From: an uncultured Paracoccaceae bacterium
GTDB taxonomy: Bacteria > Pseudomonadota > Alphaproteobacteria > Rhodobacterales > Rhodobacteraceae
Assembly: GCA_937927675.1 (NCBI GenBank)
Contig: CALBSG010000145.1
Coordinates: 1-44,058, forward strand
Reading direction: 5' to 3'
Length of the DNA: 44,058 nt
Below are positions 1 to 8,324 of the stretch, in pieces (within the stretch, counting starts at the first letter, position 1; the number at the start of each line of letters is the position of its first letter). Position numbers and translations under genes: made by a program. The notes under the pieces were generated by a model. That model did not search any database and was not told where the DNA came from. It worked only from the letters and a program-made list of their open reading frames with translations.

Positions 1-1
1 T

Positions 2-460
2 ACCCTTGCCCGCGCCCTGCATGTTCTGGCCATTGTCCACTGGATCGGTGGCGTCGCCATGGTAACGCTGGTGCTGTTGCCCGGCCTGATGCGGGCGGTG
101 CCCGGCCCCGAACGGCTGGCGCTGTTCGAAATGATCGAGGGGCGTTTTGGCGCGCAGGCCAAGATCTCGACCCTGTTGGCAGGCGCTTCGGGCCTGTGGA
201 TGACATGGGAGCTGGACGCTTGGGGGCGGTTCAGTGATCCGGCGGCATGGTGGATGACGGCGATGCTGGCGGTCTGGGCCATCTTCACCGTGGTTTTGTT
301 TGTCGCCGAACCTTTGGTGCTGCACCGTTGGTTCCATGCACGGTCCTTGCGCGACCCCGAGGGAACGTTCCGGCTGGTCTTGCGCTTTCATCGGGTGCTG
401 CTGGCGCTGTCGCTTGTCACCGTTGCGGGGGCGGTGCTGGGGGCGCATGGCGCGATCTGA
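2..460 (+). CDS. CopD-like integral membrane protein, 5' end cut by the window
   Basis: The reading frame is open from base 2 and ends with TGA at 458-460, so the true start lies before the window; the ATG at 59 is probably internal. The visible 152 residues begin with a hydrophobic helix containing ALHVLAIVHWIGGVAM. That is the typical first helix of CopD-like or related small membrane proteins, with His and Trp facing the membrane. Further hydrophobic stretches follow (MTAMLAVWAIFTVVLFVAEPLVL and VLLALSLVTVAGAVLGA), giving about four membrane segments. In CopD relatives such histidines can bind copper or haem, but nothing here proves a ligand. The nitroreductase follows 60 bases downstream on the same strand. 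The family assignment is tentative; that it is a multi-pass membrane protein is clear. Confidence 0.6.
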   Translation, partial: TLARALHVLAIVHWIGGVAMVTLVLLPGLMRAVPGPERLALFEMIEGRFGAQAKISTLLAGASGLWMTWELDAWGRFSDPAAWWMTAMLAVWAIFTVVLFVAEPLVLHRWFHARSLRDPEGTFRLVLRFHRVLLALSLVTVAGAVLGAHGAI

Positions 461-520
461 GCGGCTTGCAGGCCGGCTTGGGTGCGCTATGGTCTTGGCC
501 GTTGTGATGGAGTGTTGCAG

Positions 521-1102
521 ATGACCGCCCGCCACGCCGATTTTCCCGTAGATCCGCAGTTCGTCAGCCGCTGGTCCCCCCGCGCCTTTGCGCCCAGGCC
601 GATGACCGAGGCGCAGGTGATGAGCCTGTTGGAGGCCGCCCGCTGGGCGCCCTCTGCCTCAAACCATCAGCCGGCGCGGTTTGCTTGGGGCTTGCGCGGC
701 GATGCGGCTTTTGCGGCGATCCATGGCGGCTTGATGGGGTTCAATACGGTTTGGGCGGGCAAAGCTGCGGCGCTGGTGGTTGTGGCCTCAAAGCCCGTGG
801 TGGAAAAGGATGGCGAGGCGGCGGAAAATGTCTGGCACGCCTTTGATGCTGGCGCCGCTTGGATGAGCATGGCCTTGCAAGCGCAAGCCATGGGGCTGGT
901 GGCCCATGCCATGGGCGGGTTTGAGGCCAAGGTTCTGGCCCCTGCGCTGCATCTACCCGACGGCTATATCATCCATGCGGTGGTGGCATTTGGCACCCAA
1001 GGCAATGCGGAAGATTTGCCCGAAAAACTGCAAGCGCGCGAAAATCCCAGCCCACGCCGCCCGGTGGCCGATGTGGCAGGGCATGGCAGGTTCCCCGCGT
1101 AA
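521..1102 (+). CDS. Nitroreductase family FMN-dependent oxidoreductase
   Basis: A 193-residue protein of the FMN-dependent nitroreductase superfamily. The N-terminal SRWSPRAF stretch (about residues 14-21) is the usual FMN-phosphate binding motif. It is followed by a helix and APSASNHQPARF (about 42-53), the conserved S/N-Q-P region near the flavin. The C-terminal part has a Gly-rich LVAHAMGGFE segment that contacts FMN. Length is normal for the short, single-domain members. I chose ATG 521 because the SRWSPR motif then sits at the usual distance from the N-terminus; upstream in-frame codons would add an unrelated tail. It probably reduces quinone-like or nitro compounds with NAD(P)H in the cytoplasm; the substrate cannot be read from sequence. 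A terminator shared with guaA follows. Confidence 0.85.
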   Translation: MTARHADFPVDPQFVSRWSPRAFAPRPMTEAQVMSLLEAARWAPSASNHQPARFAWGLRGDAAFAAIHGGLMGFNTVWAGKAAALVVVASKPVVEKDGEAAENVWHAFDAGAAWMSMALQAQAMGLVAHAMGGFEAKVLAPALHLPDGYIIHAVVAFGTQGNAEDLPEKLQARENPSPRRPVADVAGHGRFPA

Positions 1103-1152
1103 TTTCCTTGGCCTCACGCCTCGGCCACGTCGCTGGACCCGAAAAGTATAAA

Positions 1153-1180
1153 AAAAGGCCCGCATCGCTGCGGGCCTTTT
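1153..1180. terminator. Bidirectional intrinsic terminator between nitroreductase and guaA
   Basis: A near-perfect hairpin with arms AAAAGGCCCGCA and TGCGGGCCTTTT around a TCGC tetraloop. It has an A-run on one side and a T-run on the other, so it can end transcription from both converging genes. Confidence 0.9.
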
Positions 1181-1182
1181 CG

Positions 1183-2739
1183 TCATTCCAATTCGATCGT
1201 GCCCGGCGGCTTTGAGGTGCAGTCGTAGAACACCCGGTTCACGCCTTTGACCTCATTGATGATCCGGGTCGCGGTTTCTGACAGGAAGTCATGGCTGAAG
1301 GGGTAGTAATCCGCCGTCATGCCATCGACCGAGGTGACCGCTCGCAGGGCAAGGGCGTAATCATATGTCCGCCCGTCACCCATCACGCCCACGGTGCGCA
1401 TCGGCAAGATCGCGGCAAAGGCCTGCCAGATCTCGTCATAAAGCCCGTGCTTGCGGATCTGGTCGATATAAACCGCATCGGCCCGGCGCAGGATATCCAG
1501 CTTTTCGCCGGTGATCTCACCGGGGCAGCGGATCGCCAGACCCGGACCGGGGAAGGGGTGGCGGCCGATGAACGATTGCGGCAGACCAAGTTCGCGGCCC
1601 AAGGCGCGGACCTCGTCCTTGAAAAGTTCGCGCAAGGGTTCAACCAGCTTCAGCCCCATCTTTTCCGGCAGGCCGCCGACGTTGTGGTGCGATTTGATGG
1701 TGACAGAAGGCCCGCCAGAAAAGCTGACCGATTCAATGACATCGGGGTAGAGCGTGCCTTGGGCAAGGAACTCGGCCCCGTCGATTTCATTGGCGTATTT
1801 CTGGAAGACTTCGATGAAGAGCCGACCAATGGTCTTGCGCTTCACCTCGGGGTCAGACACGCCCTCAAGCTGGCCAAGGAACAGTTCGGATTCATCGGCG
1901 TGGATCAGGTTCAGGTTGTAGTTCTCGCGGAACATCTTGACGACCTGTTCCGCCTCGCCCAGCCGCAACAGGCCGTGGTCAACGAAAACGCAGGTGAGTT
2001 GGTCGCCAATGGCTTCGTGCAGCAGGATGCCGGTGACCGAGCTGTCAACGCCGCCGGAAAGGGCGCAGATCACCTTTTTGTCGCCGACCTGCGCGCGGAT
2101 TTTCGCAATCATTTCCTCGCGGTAGGCGCCCATGGTCCAGTCGCCCTTGAAGCCGGCGAGCTTTACAAAATTCTCGTAAAGTTTCGCGCCCTTGGGGGTG
2201 TGATGCACCTCGGGGTGGAACTGGACGGCATAGAAGTTGCGGGCGAGGTCTGCGGTGATGGCGAAGGGCGCATTGGGCGATGTGCCATAGACCTGAAAGC
2301 CGGGGGCGATCTTGGACACATGGTCGCCATGGCTCATCCAGACCTGTTCGTCGCCGTCGTCGAACCAGCCATCCAAAAGCGGCAGGCGCTCGGCGGTCGG
2401 CGTGACAAAGGCCTTGCCAAATTCGGCCGTTCCATGGCCGCCTTCGACGTGGCCGCCCAGGCAATGCATCATCACCTGTTGACCATAGCAGATGCCAAGG
2501 ATCGGCACGCCCAGATCAAAGGCGGCTTTCGGCGGCATCGGCGCGCCGTCCCAATACACCGAGGCGGGACCGCCCGAAAAAATCACGGCCTTGGGCCCAA
2601 AGGCCCGAAGGAAGGCATCATCCACTTTGTTATAGGGGTGGATTTCGCAATAGACGTTCAGCTCGCGTAGGCGGCGCGCGATCAGTTGCGTCACCTGAGA
2701 GCCGAAGTCGATGATGAGAAGGCGGTCATGTTGGGTCAT
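1183..2739 (-). CDS. guaA: GMP synthase (glutamine-hydrolysing)
   Basis: Converts XMP to GMP with glutamine and ATP, the last step of guanine nucleotide synthesis, in the cytoplasm. The 518 residues hold an N-terminal class I glutamine amidotransferase domain: nucleophile in GICYGQQ (Cys about 84) and HPE at about 175-177. An ATP pyrophosphatase domain follows, with the P-loop SGGVDSS at about 228-234. A C-terminal dimerisation domain ends in TSKPPGTIELE, the hallmark GuaA C-terminus. ATG at 2739 (MTQHDRLLIIDFGSQ) gives the family's usual length; the frame stays open far upstream to 3288, but that part lies antisense to the next gene and is not coding. The gene is divergent from the MttB-family gene and shares a 222-base intergenic region with it. 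Confidence 0.98.
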   Translation of the reverse strand: MTQHDRLLIIDFGSQVTQLIARRLRELNVYCEIHPYNKVDDAFLRAFGPKAVIFSGGPASVYWDGAPMPPKAAFDLGVPILGICYGQQVMMHCLGGHVEGGHGTAEFGKAFVTPTAERLPLLDGWFDDGDEQVWMSHGDHVSKIAPGFQVYGTSPNAPFAITADLARNFYAVQFHPEVHHTPKGAKLYENFVKLAGFKGDWTMGAYREEMIAKIRAQVGDKKVICALSGGVDSSVTGILLHEAIGDQLTCVFVDHGLLRLGEAEQVVKMFRENYNLNLIHADESELFLGQLEGVSDPEVKRKTIGRLFIEVFQKYANEIDGAEFLAQGTLYPDVIESVSFSGGPSVTIKSHHNVGGLPEKMGLKLVEPLRELFKDEVRALGRELGLPQSFIGRHPFPGPGLAIRCPGEITGEKLDILRRADAVYIDQIRKHGLYDEIWQAFAAILPMRTVGVMGDGRTYDYALALRAVTSVDGMTADYYPFSHDFLSETATRIINEVKGVNRVFYDCTSKPPGTIELE

Positions 2740-2785
2740 GGTTTCGCCTAAGCAATGACGAAGAGAATCGCAAGAGGCAGACCGC

Positions 2786-2839
2786 GACGGGGGTTTCACA
2801 TCCCCGCACCCCCCGTGGGATATTTGTGCCCCGTTGAAG
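2786..2839 (+). repeat. G/C-rich 'GGATATTT' intergenic repeat, copy 1
   Basis: A run of G and C (GGGGGTTTCACATCCCCGCA then CCCCCC) followed by GTGGGATATTTGTGCC and ending GTTGAAG. The same layout of G-run, C-run, GGATATTT, C-rich spacer and AAG recurs at 6905-6962 and 10496-10541. This copy lies between guaA and the MttB-family gene. I remember such elements as frequent in Rhodobacteraceae intergenic regions; function unknown. Confidence 0.55.
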
Positions 2840-2961
2840 CGCGAGTTCAGTCGCTTTTGAGGGGGGAATCTGTCGCTTTTGGCGGTCATGCGACGCTTTT
2901 CCGAGGCGGATTTGGGCGGGTTCGGCGCATAAGGGGCAAAATCAGCTTTCGGAGGCTTATC

Positions 2962-4506
2962 ATGAGCGATGTTGCAGCAGGGCGTCGGGCCCGTGGTGGT
3001 GGCGGTTCTGCCCGTCGGGCGGAACGTACGGCGGTGTCTTTTGAGACCGCGAAGTTCATCCAGCGCAATATCCCGAATTTCGAGATCCTGAACGAAGAAG
3101 CGTTGCAGATCATCGAACACAACGCGGAAACCGTGTTGGAAGAAATCGGCGTCAACTTCGTTGAGAATGAAGTTGCGTTGCAGCGTTGGCGCGATGCCGG
3201 GGCGGATGTGCAGGGCGAGCGGGTTCGTATTCCCCGTGGTTTGGCGCGTGAACTGATCAAGACCGCACCGAAGACCTTTACCCAGCATGCCCGCAACCCC
3301 GAGCGTTCGGTGGAAATCGGCGGCCGCAATCTGGTTCTAGCGCCGGTCTATGGCCCGCCCTTCGTGCATGATGCCAAGGGTGGCCGCCGCTATGCCACGA
3401 TCGAGGATTTCCGCAATTTCGTGAAGCTTGGCTATATGTCCAAGTGGCTGCACCACTCGGGCGGCACGGTTTGTGAGCCGACCGACGTTCCGGTGAACAA
3501 GCGTCACCTCGATATGCTGTTGGCGCACATGACCCTTTCGGACAAGCCCTTCATGGGTTCGGTCACGGAACCGTCGCGCGCAGCAGATTCGGTGGAAATG
3601 GCCAAGATCCTGTTCGGCAGCGATTTCGTTGACCAGAACACGGTGATGACCTCGCTGATCAACATCAACTCGCCGATGACCTTTGACGGCATCATGATGG
3701 GCGCGTTGGAAGAATACGCCATGGCCAATCAGGCCGCCATCGTGTCGCCGTTCATCGTCGGGGGCGCTATGGCGCCGGTGACGGTGGCTGGCACGCTGAC
3801 GCAGGTTTTGGCCGAGGTTCTGGCCGGCGTTTCCTACAGCCAGCTGATCCGCAAGGGTGCGCCGGTGATTGCGGGCGCGTTTGTGACCTCGATCGACATG
3901 AACTCGGGTGCGCCGACCTTTGGGACGCCGGAAGCCAGCCACGTGACCTATGGCGTTGGCCAGCTGGTTCGCCGTCTGGGGCTGCCCTATCGTTCGGCTG
4001 GTGGCTTCTGTGGCTCCAAACTGCCCGACGCGCAGGCGGCTTACGAATCGGCCAACAGCCTGAACATGGGTCTGCTGTCTGGCGTGAACTTCATGCTGCA
4101 CGCTTGTGGCTGGCTGGAAGGCGGTCTGGTGTCGTCTTACGAAAAGTTCGTCATGGACGCCGACCAACTTGGCGCGCTGCACCATCTGGCGCAGGGCGTG
4201 GCGGTGGATGCCAACGGTCAAGGCATGGACGCCATCCGCGAAGTCGGTCCGGGCGGCCACTATCTGGGCTGCGCCCATACCCAAGCCAACTTCAAATCGG
4301 CTTTCTGGCGGTCGGATCTGCTGGACTACAAGCCCTATGAAACCTGGGCGGAAGAAGGCGCGCGCGACACCATGGCCTTGGCCGGTGAGCGGGTCGAAAA
4401 GATGCTGGCCGATTACCAGCAACCGCATCTGGACGAAGGCATCCGTGAGGGGCTGGAAGCCTATGTCGCCAAGAAGAAAGAGTCGATGCCGGACGCGTTC
4501 ATGTAA
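2962..4506 (+). CDS. MttB-family (COG5598) methyltransferase, non-pyrrolysine type
   Basis: A 514-residue member of the trimethylamine methyltransferase superfamily. Founding members move a methyl group from trimethylamine to a corrinoid protein and carry pyrrolysine encoded by an in-frame UAG. This gene has no in-frame UAG, placing it with the non-pyrrolysine branch; characterised members of that branch (MtgB, MtpB, MtcB) act on quaternary amines such as glycine betaine, proline betaine or carnitine. The body shows the family TIM-barrel, with recognisable segments LHHSGGTVCEPTDVPV and TSIDMNSGAPTFGTPE. The N-terminus carries a basic Gly/Arg tract (GRRARGGGGSARRAERTA). Start ATG 2962 follows GGAGG at 2951-2955. 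No corrinoid protein, reductive activator or second methyltransferase lies nearby, so substrate and methyl acceptor are unknown. A strong terminator follows. Confidence 0.85.
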   Translation: MSDVAAGRRARGGGGSARRAERTAVSFETAKFIQRNIPNFEILNEEALQIIEHNAETVLEEIGVNFVENEVALQRWRDAGADVQGERVRIPRGLARELIKTAPKTFTQHARNPERSVEIGGRNLVLAPVYGPPFVHDAKGGRRYATIEDFRNFVKLGYMSKWLHHSGGTVCEPTDVPVNKRHLDMLLAHMTLSDKPFMGSVTEPSRAADSVEMAKILFGSDFVDQNTVMTSLININSPMTFDGIMMGALEEYAMANQAAIVSPFIVGGAMAPVTVAGTLTQVLAEVLAGVSYSQLIRKGAPVIAGAFVTSIDMNSGAPTFGTPEASHVTYGVGQLVRRLGLPYRSAGGFCGSKLPDAQAAYESANSLNMGLLSGVNFMLHACGWLEGGLVSSYEKFVMDADQLGALHHLAQGVAVDANGQGMDAIREVGPGGHYLGCAHTQANFKSAFWRSDLLDYKPYETWAEEGARDTMALAGERVEKMLADYQQPHLDEGIREGLEAYVAKKKESMPDAFM

Positions 4507-4537
4507 TCAGATCCCTGATTGCATCCAAATATGAAAC

Positions 4538-4569
4538 AAAAGGCCCGCCGGATCATGGCGGGCCTTTTG
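4538..4569 (+). terminator. Intrinsic terminator after the MttB-family gene
   Basis: Hairpin with arms AAAAGGCCCGCC and GGCGGGCCTTTT and a seven-base loop. It ends in a T-run on the plus strand, and its A-run lets it serve the converging DUF6477 gene too. Confidence 0.9.
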
Positions 4570-4585
4570 CATTTCACAGCTTCTG

Positions 4586-4870
4586 TCACAGGGCCATGCG
4601 GCGCGGCAACAGCCGGATTTCGGCGATCAGCGCCACCAGAACTTCAATATGGCGGGCCACTGGATAGTTCAGGTCATCGGTCTTGCGGATTTCCTCCAGC
4701 CGCGCCTCTTCGGCCAAAAGTTGCGGCACATTGCGCTCTGCCGTGGCCGGAAGCGACAAAATCCGTCGCAGATCCCGGTCGCGGCGGTAATCCTGCAACC
4801 CGAATCGGGCGGCGCGGATCAACAGACGCGGGCGGCGCAGATTGGCGAGGATGGCGGCAAAGTCGGTCAT
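4586..4870 (-). CDS. DUF6477 family small protein
   Basis: A 94-residue soluble protein rich in Arg and Leu. I recognise the pattern RRPRLLIRAARFGLQDYRR near the N-terminus and VARHIEVLVALIAEIRLL near the C-terminus as DUF6477, a small family of Rhodobacterales. No catalytic motif is visible and its function is unknown. ATG 4870 is chosen because GGAG lies just upstream on the minus strand; an upstream in-frame start at 4885 would add only five residues. It is divergent from the DUF6456 gene, and the 217 bases between them must hold both promoters. Confidence 0.75.
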   Translation of the reverse strand: MTDFAAILANLRRPRLLIRAARFGLQDYRRDRDLRRILSLPATAERNVPQLLAEEARLEEIRKTDDLNYPVARHIEVLVALIAEIRLLPRRMAL

Positions 4871-5001
4871 GGCAAGCTCCTGCAAGTGAGGATGCCATCC
4901 TAAATCATCACAACCATACGTTGCGTCTTTGCCGCAACAAGCGCGCGATGGTCGTTGGTTTGTTTAATATTTCGAAACAATTATGGGTTTCACAACGGAA
5001 A

Positions 5002-5016
5002 TTAACACTTGGGTAA
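5002..5016. promoter_or_regulatory. Possible CtrA-type site (TTAA-N7-GTAA)
   Basis: TTAACACTTGGGTAA matches the CtrA consensus TTAA-N7-TTAA except for one base. It sits in the shared upstream region of the DUF6477 and DUF6456 genes, 71 bases before the DUF6456 start. Single near-matches like this can arise by chance. Confidence 0.3.
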
Positions 5017-5087
5017 GAAATGCCACTCAAGGTTGAGTTATTCGAAAGATCCTACCCGACCGGACCTTGCCGATCTCACCCCGCTGA

Positions 5088-6224
5088 ATGAGCCACGCGA
5101 TGCCTGCCAATCTTTCCCCCTTGCTTCATCTGCCAGACTGGCTACCCGACGCGGTGCGGCTGTATCTGGACCACACGGCCGAGGGGAAATCGCTGCGGGC
5201 GCTGGCGCGGCGCGATGGCTGCCATGCCTCGACGGTGCTGCGTACGGTGCGTCGCTATGAAAAACGCCGGGAAGACCCGCTTTTGGACGAGGCGCTGGAT
5301 GCGCTGGTTCAGGGGCATGTCTCGCGGTTGCAAGATCCCGCCGCAAAGGAGCCTGCCCAGATGACGACCATGATCCGCCCCTCGCAAGGCGCTGTCGACG
5401 AGATCACCTTGAAACGAGAGGGGTTACGCATCCTGCGCCGGTTGGCTGAACCGGGCGCCACGCTGGCGATTGCGCCGGATATGGAAAAGGCGGTGGTGAT
5501 GCGCGAATTTCCCGACGGCCGCTGCGCCCGGCTCGCGGTGGTGGACCGTGGGGTGGCACAGGGCTTTGTCTTGCAGGACTGGATTTCCTGCCGCAAGGCC
5601 GGGCGGGTATCGACCTATGAACTCAGCGCGCCGGGGCGTGCGCGGTTGAAGCGGATGATCGAGGAAGACGATCAGGCGCGGCTGGCGAGTGGCATGGCCG
5701 AGGCGCCGATGGCCTTTGCCGATCAACACCGGATTTGGGGCGACAGGCTGGTGACGGGCGAGGAGGGCCCCCGCCGGGTGCGGCACAATCTGGCCGAAAG
5801 CCCGGTTACGGTTTTGGGCCGCCGCCGCGAAAAGGATGGCCGCCCCTTTCTGGAACCGGGTCTGGTGGAGGCCGCCGAGCGGCTGCGCGAGGATTTTGAA
5901 CTGGCGCAGATGGGGCCGCGGGTGGCGCAGAATTGGGAGCGGTTTTTGACGGTCAGTGACCGCGGCGGGTTTCAAAATGACGCCGGATTGGCGCAGGGGC
6001 CCCGTGTGGCACGGGACCGCGTGGCGGCGGCGTTGCGCGATCTGGGGCCGGGGCTTGGCGATGTGGCGCTGCGGGTGTGCTGCTTTTTAGAAGGGATCGA
6101 GGCGGCCGAACAGCGCATGGGGTGGGCCGCGCGGTCGGGCAAGATCGTGCTGCGCATCGCCCTGCAACGCCTGCGGCGGCATTATGACGAGACCTATGGC
6201 AAGCATGGCCCCCTGATCGGCTAA
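5088..6224 (+). CDS. DUF6456 domain protein with N-terminal helix-turn-helix
   Basis: A 378-residue protein. Residues about 20-60 (AVRLYLDHTAEGKSLRALAR and then DGCHASTVLRTVRRYE) read as a helix-turn-helix of the type that recognises DNA. The middle (about 105-190) resembles a second winged-helix-like unit with the segment YELSAPGRARLKRM. The C-terminal 150 residues (SPVTVLGRRREKDGRPF onward, then LGDVALRVCCFLEGIEAAEQ) fit DUF6456. In alphaproteobacteria such proteins are presumed DNA-binding regulators; no target is visible here. The start is uncertain between ATG 5088 and ATG 5100, which differ by four residues; neither has a strong Shine-Dalgarno. It is divergent from DUF6477, and the pair looks functionally linked. 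Confidence 0.75.
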   Translation: MSHAMPANLSPLLHLPDWLPDAVRLYLDHTAEGKSLRALARRDGCHASTVLRTVRRYEKRREDPLLDEALDALVQGHVSRLQDPAAKEPAQMTTMIRPSQGAVDEITLKREGLRILRRLAEPGATLAIAPDMEKAVVMREFPDGRCARLAVVDRGVAQGFVLQDWISCRKAGRVSTYELSAPGRARLKRMIEEDDQARLASGMAEAPMAFADQHRIWGDRLVTGEEGPRRVRHNLAESPVTVLGRRREKDGRPFLEPGLVEAAERLREDFELAQMGPRVAQNWERFLTVSDRGGFQNDAGLAQGPRVARDRVAAALRDLGPGLGDVALRVCCFLEGIEAAEQRMGWAARSGKIVLRIALQRLRRHYDETYGKHGPLIG

Positions 6225-6233
6225 TCAGTTCGG

Positions 6234-6836
6234 TCAGGTTGCGATATAGCGGTCGCGGCGGTGGTTGATGGCCAGAAACAGGTTGAACACCACCGCCCCG
6301 GCAAAGGACCAGATCAGCGGCCCGGTGTCGATCACAAAGGCCGAGACGGCGAACAGGACAACATCAAAGGCCAGTTGTGCATAGCCCGCCGGAAAGCCGG
6401 TGCGATCTTGCAGCATCAGCCACAGGATCGAAATCCCGCCAAAGCTGCCGCCATGGCGCACCACGGCGAGGGCCGCGATGCCGAAAAGGATGCCAAAGAG
6501 CAGGGCCGCAAAGGCCGGGTGAATTTGCGAAAACCCCAGCCAGCGCGGCAAAAGTGCGGTCAGCACCGAGAGCGCGGCCAAGGTTATCAGGGTTTTCACC
6601 GCAAAACGCGCGCCCATCCGCCGCCAACCGAACCACAGAAAAGGCACCGAGACGGCGAAATATACCGCCGGAAAGGGCAGGTGAAGCCCATAGGCAATCA
6701 GCGCCGCCACCCCGGTGGTTTGGCCTGCCACAAAGCCCATGAAAGTCAGGATATGCATGCCGACAGCCGCCATGCAGACGCCAAAGCCGATGCCTTGGAT
6801 ATCTTCGATCAGGGAGTGATGTGTCGGGTCTGTCAT
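6234..6836 (-). CDS. YitT family membrane protein
   Basis: A 200-residue integral membrane protein with about five or six hydrophobic segments. Gly-rich turns such as GFVAGQTTGVAALIAYG and RHGGSFGGISILWLML are characteristic of the YitT family. It lacks the C-terminal cytoplasmic domain (DUF2179) of the longer Bacillus proteins, which is usual for short proteobacterial members. Function in this family is not established; a transport role is often guessed. ATG 6836 begins MTDPTHHSLIEDIQGIG. It converges with the DUF6456 gene, with only nine bases between the stops. Confidence 0.8.
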   Translation of the reverse strand: MTDPTHHSLIEDIQGIGFGVCMAAVGMHILTFMGFVAGQTTGVAALIAYGLHLPFPAVYFAVSVPFLWFGWRRMGARFAVKTLITLAALSVLTALLPRWLGFSQIHPAFAALLFGILFGIAALAVVRHGGSFGGISILWLMLQDRTGFPAGYAQLAFDVVLFAVSAFVIDTGPLIWSFAGAVVFNLFLAINHRRDRYIAT

Positions 6837-6904
6837 GGGACAAGCCTAGGCTTGTCTTCGATAAAAGTCAATAATGCTGACCTAAAATGGGGGCGCTATA
6901 ATAA

Positions 6905-6962
6905 GAAGGGGCCGGGGGGGCCAGCCCCCCGGCCCCCCGGGATATTTTCACCACATCGAAGG
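6905..6962 (+). repeat. G/C-rich 'GGATATTT' intergenic repeat, copy 2
   Basis: GGGGCCGGGGGGGCCAGCCC then CCCGGCCCCCCGGGATATTT and CACATCGAAG. It has the same layout as the copies at 2786 and 10496. The G-run and C-run can fold into a long hairpin directly after the icd stop, so this copy may also help end icd transcription. Confidence 0.6.
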
Positions 6963-6966
6963 CAGA

Positions 6967-8181
6967 TTAGCCTTTGAGCGCCTTGTTCAGGTATTCATCG
7001 ACCTTTTCCAGATAGCCCATGGTGGTGAGCCATTTCTGATCGGGGCCGACGAGGAGTGCGAGGTCTTTGGTCATCCAGCCGTCTTCGACGGTATCGACGC
7101 AGACCTTTTCCAGCGTGGTGGCAAAACGGGCCAATGCCTCGTTGCCGTCCAGTTTGGCGCGGTGCTTCAGGCCACCGGTCCAAGCAAAGATCGACGCGAC
7201 CGAGTTGGTCGAGGTCTCTTTGCCCTTCTGGTGTTCGCGGTAGTGACGGGTCACGGTGCCGTGGGCGGCCTCGGCTTCGACGATCTGGCCATCGGGGGTC
7301 ATGAGGACCGAGGTCATCAGGCCCAGCGAGCCGAAGCCCTGCGCCACGGTGTCGGACTGCACGTCGCCGTCATAGTTCTTGCAGGCCCAGACATAGCCGC
7401 CCGACCATTTCAGCGCCGAAGCCACCATGTCGTCGATCAGGCGGTGTTCGTAGGTGATGCCAGCTTTCTTGAACGCGTCGGCGAATTCGGCGTCAAACAC
7501 CTGCTGGAACAGATCCTTGAAGCGGCCGTCATAGGCCTTGAGGATGGTGTTCTTGGTCGACAGGTACACCGGCCAGCCTTTCAGCAGGCCATAGTTCATC
7601 GACGAGCGGGCGAAATCGATGATCGACTGGTCAAGGTTGTACATGCCCATGGCCACACCGGCGGCGGGGGCATCGAACACGTTCTTTTCGATGACCGTGC
7701 CATCCTCACCGACGAATTTCATCGTCAGCTTGCCCTTGCCGGGGAAGTGGAAGTCGGTCGCGCGGTATTGGTCACCAAAGGCGTGACGGCCGATGACGAT
7801 GGGTTTGGTCCAGCCCGGAACCAGACGCGGCACGTTTTTGCAGATGATCGGCTCGCGGAAGATCACGCCGCCAAGGATGTTGCGGATGGTGCCGTTCGGC
7901 GATTTCCACATCTGCTTGAGGCCGAATTCTTCGACACGCTGCTCGTCCGGCGTGATGGTGGCGCATTTCACCGCGACACCGACCTTTTTGGTCATTTCGG
8001 CAGAATCGATGGTGATCTGGTCGTTGGTGCGGTCACGCTCTTCGATGCCCAGATCGTAGTACAGCAGGTCCACATCCAGATAGGGCAGGATCAGCTTTTT
8101 CTTGATGAAGTCCCAGATGATCCGGGTCATCTCGTCGCCGTCCATCTCGACGATGGGATTGGCTACCTTGATCTTGGTCAT
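6967..8181 (-). CDS. icd: NADP-dependent isocitrate dehydrogenase
   Basis: Oxidatively decarboxylates isocitrate to 2-oxoglutarate in the TCA cycle, in the cytoplasm. The 404 residues match the homodimeric, eukaryote-like IDH type found in many alphaproteobacteria rather than the E. coli type. The substrate loop KSPNGTIRN is at about 93-101 with Arg100 and Arg109, and the metal/substrate signature NYDGDVQSDTVAQGFGSLGL at about 269-288 is intact. The N-terminus MTKIKVANPIVEMDGDEMTR is canonical. It is probably monocistronic: the gene upstream on the same strand (HD hydrolase) ends 143 bases earlier. In that gap GTATGCGAATGTATAC at 8255-8270 has inverted GTAT/ATAC ends and might be regulatory, but this is weak. 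Confidence 0.97.
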   Translation of the reverse strand: MTKIKVANPIVEMDGDEMTRIIWDFIKKKLILPYLDVDLLYYDLGIEERDRTNDQITIDSAEMTKKVGVAVKCATITPDEQRVEEFGLKQMWKSPNGTIRNILGGVIFREPIICKNVPRLVPGWTKPIVIGRHAFGDQYRATDFHFPGKGKLTMKFVGEDGTVIEKNVFDAPAAGVAMGMYNLDQSIIDFARSSMNYGLLKGWPVYLSTKNTILKAYDGRFKDLFQQVFDAEFADAFKKAGITYEHRLIDDMVASALKWSGGYVWACKNYDGDVQSDTVAQGFGSLGLMTSVLMTPDGQIVEAEAAHGTVTRHYREHQKGKETSTNSVASIFAWTGGLKHRAKLDGNEALARFATTLEKVCVDTVEDGWMTKDLALLVGPDQKWLTTMGYLEKVDEYLNKALKG

Positions 8182-8324
8182 GGGCGTGCCCTTTCTGGTG
8201 TTGGGATTCGGGTTGCTGGCGTCATAGCGGAAATCAGGGCGCTTGGGAAGCGTTGTATGCGAATGTATACCGAAATCTTACCCCGAAATCCCGGCTGCAA
8301 CGGGTCTGCGAGGGTCTGCGAGGG

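Noticed and set aside
2962..4506. Pyrrolysine-containing trimethylamine methyltransferase
   Set aside because: The frame has no internal UAG; the only stop is the final UAA.
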